In this document: positions 8,001 to 12,576 of the stretch, in pieces
Layout: each line of letters opens with the position of its first letter
How positions within the stretch are numbered: position 1 is the first letter of the stretch
From: Deltaproteobacteria bacterium CG_4_8_14_3_um_filter_43_13
Lineage (GTDB): Bacteria; Desulfobacterota; UBA8473
Assembly: GCA_002782605.1 (NCBI GenBank)
Contig: PFIF01000238.1
Location: 1-12,576, forward strand
Direction of reading: 5' to 3'
Length of the DNA: 12,576 nt
Notes under the pieces: model-generated
What the model saw: only the letters and a program-made list of their open reading frames with translations
Told to the model about the DNA's origin: nothing
The model's database searches: none
Program-made: the position numbers and the translations under genes

Positions 8001-8323
8001 AAAATTTGAGCCTCTTCTATCCGGCAAAGCGTTTCTTCCCCTAGTTCGGGGAAGTGCTTCCTTATCCCTGCAATAAGGTAACTGAGAAAGGTTGTAAAAT
8101 CCCTGTCTGATTTATCGAGGCGATACCAAACTGTATTCAAACCCAAATAGTTACCGACCTCAGCAATTAGGGTAGTCTTTCCATAACCAGCTCCTGCTAT
8201 CACAGTGGTGAGCCTCTTCTTTGTAATCTCCATCAATAAAGGCTCTAATCTCCGTCTTCTGATTGCGTCCGCTGAGTGTGGGCTAAGAAGTTTAGAGTTT
8301 AATACTTTAATCCCTTGATACAT
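5039..8323 (-). CDS. MalT-like STAND ATPase / TPR / SARP-BTAD transcriptional activator
   Basis: This 1094-residue regulator has three parts. Residues 1 to about 330 form a MalT-type STAND nucleotide-binding module: an LNSKLLSP leader, Walker A GAGYGKTT (44-51), Walker B LIIVLDDYH (131-139) and a sensor VISRTDP (167-172). The middle, about 370-800, is alpha-helical with many TPR-like repeats and is the likely inducer or partner-sensing scaffold. The C terminus carries an OmpR/SARP-type winged helix (about 844-950, opening LKVYCLGKFRV, with ELLWPEG in the DNA-binding part) and then a BTAD helical domain (about 951-1094). Classical MalT ends in a LuxR helix-turn-helix; that is absent here. The start is backed by the MalT-like leader spacing, although the ribosome binding site is weak. 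A sigma70-type promoter lies about 65 bp upstream. The gene sits directly before the dehydratase operon, its likely target. The ligand is unknown. Confidence 0.88.
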   Translation of the reverse strand: MYQGIKVLNSKLLSPHSADAIRRRRLEPLLMEITKKRLTTVIAGAGYGKTTLIAEVGNYLGLNTVWYRLDKSDRDFTTFLSYLIAGIRKHFPELGEETLCRIEEAQILSLERRAVLTVFLNEIEKFVKNGLIIVLDDYHLVGDSKEINETLEFFLENLPSQVHLIVISRTDPGLHLSRYRATRELLEIREEELAFTIPEIEQLYLELFLASFPPESTKILHKRTSGWISGLILFYHFLHGKRHSEIERILIGIKGSHRVISSYLEENVFDLQPDKIKGFLIKTSILSRMNAEFSDELLGISNSRDILNALEENHLFTFPYDEERQWCFYHHLFQEFLNAKLHKELDREAILKLNKDAGSLWEKQGEAEEALGHYLKAEQFEKACRLLRQLGKKLLKEGRLKLISSYIRKIPNSYLDKDPWLQYTHARCLEFSGKQEDAIRAYKKAHNTFRKDESSKGTGLCLNALGYNYFHTGEFQKAEKRLKELLEQSDGNPRLCINILGNLIFITSVLGEMTVADRHFNEGMSLLSELKDEDLLAWLYFNQGFRYGFSGDFIEALRLGEKARKMCEKLGNYHLLALSYHLISWSCYYLGLFSKGLENAGKGLDLVKERGFQDHSLGWLLMDAAFNATGLEKLTEAINNGEESLRIFEDLGSRWGQAYVCHVLHGAYTKLGDHLAAEKCAKTGITVIEDMKLPLDEGLLKGSLAESLIERRQWEDARPLLEDAEKNLKNSRLFLTRIYFLYARFYYEQKQKESALDKLLSGLQLCESNQYDVWVVSEKRWIIPPLVDIFAQGEMQDYLLTIFKKMGLSAQERLALLQRSKDPQIRKAALTILDEMPKPPTPGLKVYCLGKFRVLRGDQEIPAERWKSKKAKMLFKYLVHVRSRGYLPKDVLIELLWPEGNPTKTVSRLHAVLPSLRKTLEPEISRGIPSTYLLREGDSYKLHLGDGGWVDVDEFRKELNLAREEKNPEKSISYYLNAEAIYRGDFLEEDIYVDWCIEERERLKEEYLDLLAKIMEYFERKGDYSRCIEYARKYLAFDKYAEDVYQQLMKCYSMMGNKAMVIRTFERCKSNIMNGLDCPLSKETEILYEKLKSL

Positions 8324-8522
8324 CTCAGAGCTCTTTTGCGAAGGTATTGTTTTGGGAACGCCTGATTAATAAGCTTCAGAATGAACTAATTATGGCATTT
8401 GTGATGGTAGTGTCAACTTTTTTATGTAAAAATTATCGTGACCTTGATAACATAGGAGGGGCTAAATACAGAGGTGATCTTTAAACGAAAAGGTTCTTCT
8501 CTGACAATACCTTATTTTACGG
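8324..8522 (-). promoter_or_regulatory. intergenic region with the promoter of the regulator gene
   Basis: On the minus strand a perfect -35 TTGACA (8411-8416) is followed after 16 bp by CATAAT (8389-8394, five of six consensus bases). This predicts transcription starting near 8382 and a leader of about 60 nt before the ATG at 8323. A 10-bp perfect inverted repeat (AAGGTATTGT at 8341-8350, ACAATACCTT at 8504-8513 on the plus strand) brackets most of the region. I see no hairpin with a T-tract, so where the transglycosylase transcript ends is not evident. Confidence 0.55.
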
Positions 8523-9626
8523 TTACATACCCTGCTCTTCTAATGCCTCTGTGTAAATCTTTATCTTCTGTCCAGGGTAGATAAAGTTCTTCTTTTCTAA
8601 ACCATTCCACATCTCAAGAGAATCAACTCCCACATTAAATCTCCTTGATATTGACATCAAACTATCTCCCTCTTTAACCGTATATAAATGAAAAATCTTT
8701 TCCTTTGCCAACCTCTTTAAACGTATTTGAAGATTTTCTTCAAATAGTCCCGAATTCCCCTTGGGTATTCTTATCAAATGCTTACCCTGGGGCAGATAGT
8801 ATCCTCGTATCTCAGGATTTAATTCTTTTATCTCCTTGAAAAACGAGTTTGCCGCCTCAGCAATTACCCTTATCCTGACATTAAAAGGTATATCAATCCA
8901 TACTTCATCGAATTCAACAGGATGGTAATATTCATCTTCATCGAGGTGGAATCCATAATTCTCGGGGTTGGAAAGGATGATCTTCGCAGTAAGGATCCTG
9001 AAGACAAACCGTTCTGTCTCTATAGGCAGATTTAACTTGTAATAGTTATTCATCCCCTGCTCTATGATCTCTTTTTTAATCCTGTTTTCACCACAATTAT
9101 AGGCAGCAAAGGCCAATGCCCAACTATCAAAGGTCTTATAAAGATACCTTAGATAGTCTATCGCTGCATCAGTCGATTTAGAAAAATTCAGCCTGTCGTC
9201 AAACCACTCATTAACCCTCAAATTGTACCTTTTCGCTGTTCCATCTATAAACTGCCACGACCCCACTGCGCCTTTTTGAGAATAAGAGTATCTCATTAAA
9301 GCACTTTCAATTACTGCCAGATATTTTAAATCCTCTGGAAGACCTTTTTCCCTGAGTCTGGCTTCAATGTATGGGAAATACCTCTTGGATCTTTTCAGCC
9401 ACATCACGACTTGAGGTCTGTTCCCGACGGATATGACAAATTCCCTGTCTAACATTTCCCATACACTCTGACTATCCAGAGGAACCGTCTCGTTACATAG
9501 GGTGAGTTTCTTCGAAGATCTAAATTCTTTCAAGGAATGGACAGGGTATTTAAATGAGTTTTCTGCATTTAAATCAGAAGCAATAAAGATTAAAAACGTA
9601 ATCAAGAATAATGTCTTCAGCTTCAT
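8523..9626 (-). CDS. secreted membrane-bound-type lytic transglycosylase with SLT and LysM domains (MltD-like)
   Basis: This 367-residue protein opens with a signal peptide (KLK, then a hydrophobic stretch, probable cleavage after LNA at residue 21), so it acts in the periplasm. There is no lipobox Cys, unlike E. coli MltD. The SLT (goose-lysozyme-like) domain spans about 95-215. E107 in AVIESAL is the likely catalytic acid, and GAVGSWQF (119-126) and AFAAYNCGENR (172-182) are family motifs. A single LysM (about 314-358, YTVKEGDSL to YPGQKIKI) would bind peptidoglycan. The enzyme should cleave the MurNAc-GlcNAc bond and leave 1,6-anhydroMurNAc ends. Its ATG lies 7 bases after the TGA of the CaiB-type gene, and the nearest AAGGGG is about 16 bases upstream, so translation may be coupled. 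Its cell-wall role has no obvious link to the acyl-CoA genes. Confidence 0.92.
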   Translation of the reverse strand: MKLKTLFLITFLIFIASDLNAENSFKYPVHSLKEFRSSKKLTLCNETVPLDSQSVWEMLDREFVISVGNRPQVVMWLKRSKRYFPYIEARLREKGLPEDLKYLAVIESALMRYSYSQKGAVGSWQFIDGTAKRYNLRVNEWFDDRLNFSKSTDAAIDYLRYLYKTFDSWALAFAAYNCGENRIKKEIIEQGMNNYYKLNLPIETERFVFRILTAKIILSNPENYGFHLDEDEYYHPVEFDEVWIDIPFNVRIRVIAEAANSFFKEIKELNPEIRGYYLPQGKHLIRIPKGNSGLFEENLQIRLKRLAKEKIFHLYTVKEGDSLMSISRRFNVGVDSLEMWNGLEKKNFIYPGQKIKIYTEALEEQGM

Positions 9627-9633
9627 CTTCAGA

Positions 9634-10809
9634 TCAGATAACCCCTTTTTCTTCCATCTCTTTTATTGCCTGGTTTTTATAGCCCAAACCCTTTAGAATT
9701 TCCTCTGTATGTTGACCTAAGATCGGGGATGGTGTACTTATCCTACCTGGTGTTTCAGAGAATTTAAATGGGAAGCCCACCGTCGTTACCTTGCCTTCTA
9801 CAGGATGCTCCATCTCCAGCAACATCTCTCGATGCTTAACGTGGGGGTCAGCCATCAGATCTTCTGCGTCATTCACAGGAGCATAACATATATCCTTCCC
9901 TTCAAAGAGCCCTAACCACTCCTCCCTGGTCTTCGAGAGAAATATCCTCTGTAACTCATCCATGGCCTTTTTCTGCTGTTCTCCTGTAGCAAACTGGCAT
10001 TCTTTCAGATCTTCTCTGCCGATCAGTTTCAAGAGGTTAATCCAGAATTTGTCCTCGATATTGCCCAGAGAGATGAACTTCCCATCCTTTGTCTTAAATA
10101 CGTTGTAGCAGGGGGTCTCTCCTGTAATACCCAGTGTCTCTAAACCATGAGATCGTTGGCTTGCAATAAGACCGGCAATATTTATCATATTGTAAGACAC
10201 CATACAGTCGGTCATTGATACGTCAATGTACTGTCCTTTTCCCGTCCTATCTCTACCTATGATACCTGCTAAAATTGAAAAGGCAGAAAATATGCCTATG
10301 CTCATGTCGGCAATAGGTATCCCTGGTATTACCGGTGCTCCTGTATGTCGCCCTGTAGCCTCAAGGATACCAGCCACACTGATATAGTTCATATCATGCC
10401 CCGGTCTATCCTTATAAGGGCCGTCTTGCCCATAACCTGTAGATGAACAAAAAACGAGTCTGGGGTTTATCTCTTTCAGATCATCATAGCCTACCCCTAA
10501 TCTCTTCATCACCCCAGGTCTAAAACTCTCAAACAGGACATCGTTTTCCTTGACTAACCGGCGAAGTATCTCCTTCCCCTTTTCCTCTCTGAAATTCAAG
10601 GTCATACTTTTCTTGTTGCGATTGGCCATTAAAAATACTGCGCTTTCTTTCTTCAATTTAGGAGGCATCCATCTCATATAATCCCCTATTTTCGGTTCTT
10701 CTATCTTAAGAACCTGGGCTCCTAAATCAGCCAGCATTAATGTACAGTAATTAAAAGGCAGCAATCTGGACAGATCCAGTATCTTTATTCCTTCTAAAGC
10801 AGAAGCCAT
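9634..10809 (-). CDS. CaiB/BaiF family acyl-CoA protein, probably an alpha-methylacyl-CoA racemase
   Basis: This 391-residue protein has the class III CoA-transferase fold, with an N terminus around LEGIKILDLSRLLP, the LADLGAQVLKIE nucleotide-site motif and NRNKKSMTLNF. The family includes CoA transferases (Asp nucleophile) and alpha-methylacyl-CoA racemases (His/Asp/Glu acid-base set). Here GHDMNYISVAG gives H138, IPIADMSIG gives D168, and GNIEDKFW gives E252. The spacings of 30 and 114 closely match H126, D156 and E241 of Mycobacterium tuberculosis MCR, so 2-methylacyl-CoA epimerisation is favoured. D139 next to His keeps a transferase role possible. AGGAAA 8 bases before the ATG supports the start. 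It follows the acyl-CoA dehydrogenase after 51 bases and runs into the transglycosylase gene. A racemase would make branched acyl-CoA available to a stereospecific dehydrogenase. Confidence 0.88.
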   Translation of the reverse strand: MASALEGIKILDLSRLLPFNYCTLMLADLGAQVLKIEEPKIGDYMRWMPPKLKKESAVFLMANRNKKSMTLNFREEKGKEILRRLVKENDVLFESFRPGVMKRLGVGYDDLKEINPRLVFCSSTGYGQDGPYKDRPGHDMNYISVAGILEATGRHTGAPVIPGIPIADMSIGIFSAFSILAGIIGRDRTGKGQYIDVSMTDCMVSYNMINIAGLIASQRSHGLETLGITGETPCYNVFKTKDGKFISLGNIEDKFWINLLKLIGREDLKECQFATGEQQKKAMDELQRIFLSKTREEWLGLFEGKDICYAPVNDAEDLMADPHVKHREMLLEMEHPVEGKVTTVGFPFKFSETPGRISTPSPILGQHTEEILKGLGYKNQAIKEMEEKGVI

Positions 10810-10860
10810 CTTTGTTTCCTTTCTCTTTTTATTTTCCCTTCTGTTTTAAAGTCAACTTTT

Positions 10861-12039
10861 TTAAGCCAATAGGGTACCTGCAATTACGCTTCTTTGTATC
10901 TCATTTGTGCCTTCAACAATCTGTAACAATTTGGCATCCCTTATCCGTCGCTCCATAGGATAATCCTTCATATAACCGTAGCCCCCTAAAACCTGGGCTG
11001 CCTCAATAGTTCCTCTCATGGCTACATCCGTAGCAAAGCACTTACACATGGCCCCCAATCTGGACAGTTCCAGCCTTTTTGATTTGCTTTTCTGCCATCC
11101 CGGTTCGGCAGTAACCGCATCTATCTGGGCAGCGGCCTTGTATGTTAGTTGCCTTGCTGCTTCCAGCTCCATTGCAATATCGGCCAGCTTAAACTGTATA
11201 GCCTGTAAGGTAGCAATAGGTCTGCCGAATTGTATCCTTTCTTTGGCATACTCTACAGCATAGTCTAAAGCCCCTGCCAGAAGTCCAACACCCACAGATG
11301 CCACCATAGGACGGGTCTTATCCAGGGTTTCCATAGCAATGTAAAACCCCTCACCCTCCTGCCCCAGGATATTCTCTTTTGGAATCCTGCAGTCTTCCAT
11401 TATAACCTCACACGCAGGTGTTGCTGTATTACCCATTTTATCTTCTTTCTTGCCAATAGAAAGCCCTTGACTATCCTTCTCTACTACAAAGGCGCTTATC
11501 CCCTTTACTCCTGATGCCTCTGCATCTGTTTTTGCAAAGATAGTTATGACATTTGCCCTGTCTGCATTGCTTATAAAACACTTTGTTCCATTCAACACAT
11601 AGCTATCGCCATCGAGGACAGCTCTGGTTTTCATAGATGCACTATCTGATCCCGCTGATGGTTCGGTAAGACCAAATGAAACAAACCATTCTCCGGTGGC
11701 TATCTTAGTAAGATACTTCTGCTTTTGCTGAGGAGTAGCGGCTATCACTATGGGTTGTGCACCCAGGTCCTGGACTCCTGCCAGCATACAGCAATTTGTA
11801 CAGGCTTTGGCAAGTTCTTCCACAACTATTATAAAAGTCAGAAAGCTACCGCCTGCCCCTCCATATTCAACAGGAAATGGTATGCCCATAAGGCTATTGG
11901 CTCTAAATAACTCTACAATATCATCGGGAATATGGCCTGTTCTGTCTATTTCTTCAGATCGAGGAGCGATCTTTTCTTGAGACAACCTTCTCACACTATC
12001 TCTCAGCATTAGCTGCTCTTCCGTTAACTGGTACTGCAT
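10861..12039 (-). CDS. acyl-CoA dehydrogenase (short/medium-chain type)
   Basis: This 392-residue flavoprotein should oxidise an acyl-CoA to the 2-enoyl-CoA and pass electrons to ETF. FAD and substrate motifs are FGLTEPSAGSD (122-132), LNGTKCFISNA (149-159) and the helical C-terminal domain with ERIQFGRPIATLQAIQF. The catalytic base is E376 in QIVEGTNEIQR, the same place as in mammalian MCAD, so it is not the variant with a displaced base. I start at the ATG at 12037-12039 because AAGGGGGGAAGT lies directly upstream and the protein then opens MQYQLTEEQ. An upstream in-frame ATG at 12123 would add 28 residues translated through a palindromic element and is rejected. A CxxCC cluster at 80-84 is unusual but far from the catalytic base. 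The chain length or branching of the substrate cannot be read; the neighbouring racemase-like gene suggests a 2-methyl-branched acyl-CoA. Confidence 0.95.
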   Translation of the reverse strand: MQYQLTEEQLMLRDSVRRLSQEKIAPRSEEIDRTGHIPDDIVELFRANSLMGIPFPVEYGGAGGSFLTFIIVVEELAKACTNCCMLAGVQDLGAQPIVIAATPQQKQKYLTKIATGEWFVSFGLTEPSAGSDSASMKTRAVLDGDSYVLNGTKCFISNADRANVITIFAKTDAEASGVKGISAFVVEKDSQGLSIGKKEDKMGNTATPACEVIMEDCRIPKENILGQEGEGFYIAMETLDKTRPMVASVGVGLLAGALDYAVEYAKERIQFGRPIATLQAIQFKLADIAMELEAARQLTYKAAAQIDAVTAEPGWQKSKSKRLELSRLGAMCKCFATDVAMRGTIEAAQVLGGYGYMKDYPMERRIRDAKLLQIVEGTNEIQRSVIAGTLLA

Positions 12040-12081
12040 ACTTCCCCCCTTATCCCTTTTATCATTAACTGTCAACTTTCT

Positions 12082-12126
12082 ACACAGAGGGCTCTGAAAA
12101 GTGTTCCTTTTCAGAGCCCTCACACA
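12082..12126. repeat. 35-bp perfect palindromic element flanked by 5-bp direct repeats
   Basis: On the plus strand the arm GAGGGCTCTGAAAAG (12087-12101) is exactly mirrored by CTTTTCAGAGCCCTC (12107-12121) around a 5-base loop. Both sides are flanked by ACACA (12082-12086 and 12122-12126), which looks like a target-site duplication. Neither strand has a T-tract after the stem, so it is not a standard intrinsic terminator. It could be a minimal MITE-like insertion, the joined ends of an excised insertion sequence, or a REP-like RNA-stabilising hairpin between the thiolase and dehydrogenase genes. Confidence 0.7.
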
Positions 12127-12144
12127 GAAAATCCACCTTTAACC

Positions 12145-12178
12145 AAGATAATACCGTTTGTGTGTCTGGTATTGTCTT
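12145..12178 (-). other. hairpin just after the thiolase stop
   Basis: AAGATAATACC (12145-12155) pairs with GGTATTGTCTT (12168-12178) over 11 bp with one mismatch, which would be a wobble pair in one of the two RNAs. The loop is 12 nt. It begins 7 bases after the thiolase stop codon on the transcribed strand. It is AT-rich and lacks a T-tract, so it may be a weak terminator, a processing site, or chance. Confidence 0.35.
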
Positions 12179-12185
12179 CTTTTGC

Positions 12186-12576
12186 CTAAAGACCAGCGAT
12201 AGAGACACTGATAAGATTCATCGCCGGGAATCCACCCATATTATGGGTAAGCCCAATCCTGGGATCCTTGATCTGCCTTTCTCCAGCTTTCCCCTGGAGT
12301 TGCTTGTATACTTCGTACATCATCCTCAAGCCGGTGGCCCCGATGGGGTGGCCGAAACACTTCAAGCCTCCATCCGGCTGACAGGGGATCTTCCCGTCCA
12401 GATCGTAGAACCCATCCCTCACATCCTTTCCCGCCTGCCCCCGTGGTGATATCTGGAGATCTTCATAGGTCACAAGCTCAGTGATAGAGAAGCAGTCATG
12501 GACTTCCATCATGCTGATCTCTTCCCTCGGATTCTTTATTCCTGCCTCCTTATACGCCCTTGCAGCCGCATGGACC
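12186..12576 (-). CDS. SCP2-type thiolase / acetyl-CoA acetyltransferase, C-terminal part, cut by the right edge
   Basis: The frame is open to the window edge and shows about 129 residues, starting VHAAARAYKEAGI; the N-terminal half with the nucleophilic Cys is outside. Thiolases join or split 3-ketoacyl-CoA and acetyl-CoA or propionyl-CoA. The visible catalytic motifs are EVHDCFSITE, which in SCP2-type thiolases supplies the second catalytic Cys, and CFGHPIGATG with the conserved His. The C-terminal loop reads THNMGG, where classical thiolases have a CxG Cys; this is the SCP2-type arrangement and not a defect. It ends with TAG 146 bases before the acyl-CoA dehydrogenase start. The pairing with that dehydrogenase points to beta-oxidation, although some relatives act in other acyl transfers. 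Confidence 0.92.
   Translation of the reverse strand, partial: VHAAARAYKEAGIKNPREEISMMEVHDCFSITELVTYEDLQISPRGQAGKDVRDGFYDLDGKIPCQPDGGLKCFGHPIGATGLRMMYEVYKQLQGKAGERQIKDPRIGLTHNMGGFPAMNLISVSIAGL

Noticed and set aside
8473..8583. Short plus-strand frame starting GTG after an AGGAGG-like stretch
   Set aside because: It would be about 36 residues, runs antisense into the transglycosylase, starts with GTG at an unsuitable distance, and resembles nothing I recognise.
10810..10860. TTGACT-containing stretch as a promoter for the racemase-like gene
   Set aside because: The best -10 is poor and would place the transcription start on the ribosome binding site; co-transcription with the dehydrogenase is simpler.
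11786..11802. CxxCC cluster of the acyl-CoA dehydrogenase as a metal site
   Set aside because: Three nearby cysteines in one helix without further ligands nearby do not support a metal site; the fold and active site look ordinary.
12040..12123. Upstream ATG extending the acyl-CoA dehydrogenase by 28 residues
   Set aside because: The extension is encoded by the palindromic element and spacer, has no family similarity, and the internal ATG at 12039 has an excellent ribosome binding site and a typical MQYQLTEEQ start.
12162..12449. Plus-strand open frame opposite the thiolase
   Set aside because: The minus strand encodes clear thiolase catalytic motifs across the same bases; the plus frame has no family features.

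Overview
The window reads as a piece of an anaerobic, Gram-negative bacterial chromosome; Desulfobacterota is my best guess, but this is inference from gene content only. The pointers are an oxygen-sensitive 2-hydroxyacyl-CoA dehydratase system with its Fe-S activator ATPase, beta-oxidation-type acyl-CoA enzymes, a periplasmic lytic transglycosylase, and a MalT/SARP hybrid regulator. Every supportable gene lies on the minus strand, so transcription runs from right to left. I see no tRNA, rRNA, CRISPR array or intact transposon, and no gene-free stretch longer than about 200 bases.

Right half (12576 to 8523), an acyl-CoA metabolism cluster. It begins with the C-terminal part of an SCP2-type thiolase that runs off the right edge. 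Next comes an acyl-CoA dehydrogenase, then a CaiB/BaiF-family protein carrying the His-Asp-Glu set of alpha-methylacyl-CoA racemases. Only 7 bases later a secreted LysM lytic transglycosylase starts. The thiolase/dehydrogenase gap holds two hairpins; one is a perfect 15-bp inverted repeat flanked by 5-bp direct repeats, which looks like a small mobile-element relic.

Middle (8522 to 4848). A 1094-residue regulator joins a MalT-like STAND ATPase and a TPR-rich middle to a C-terminal SARP-type winged helix plus BTAD domain. It has its own good sigma70-type promoter. Just downstream of it lies the promoter of the next operon, which carries three identical heptamers (ATTTGTT) at an exact 11-bp period overlapping the -35 region. 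This is the operator layout known for SARP regulators, so the regulator probably activates this operon.

Left half (4847 to 1), the dehydratase operon. Two diverged HgdA/HgdB/BcrB/BcrC-type subunits are followed by a single HgdC-type activator ATPase. A short ORF after the activator is, in my reading, the C-terminal stump of a third dehydratase-type subunit. An M24 metallopeptidase-fold protein with all five metal ligands follows, and the first 21 codons of another gene reach the left edge. One activator and two catalytic subunits resemble an ATP-driven 2-hydroxyacyl-CoA dehydratase more than a class I benzoyl-CoA reductase, which uses two different ATPase subunits. The substrate cannot be read from the sequence. 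Together the genes suggest regulated anaerobic use of an organic acid: radical dehydration of a 2-hydroxyacyl-CoA (or a related reduction), with epimerisation, dehydrogenation and thiolysis of CoA thioesters encoded next door.
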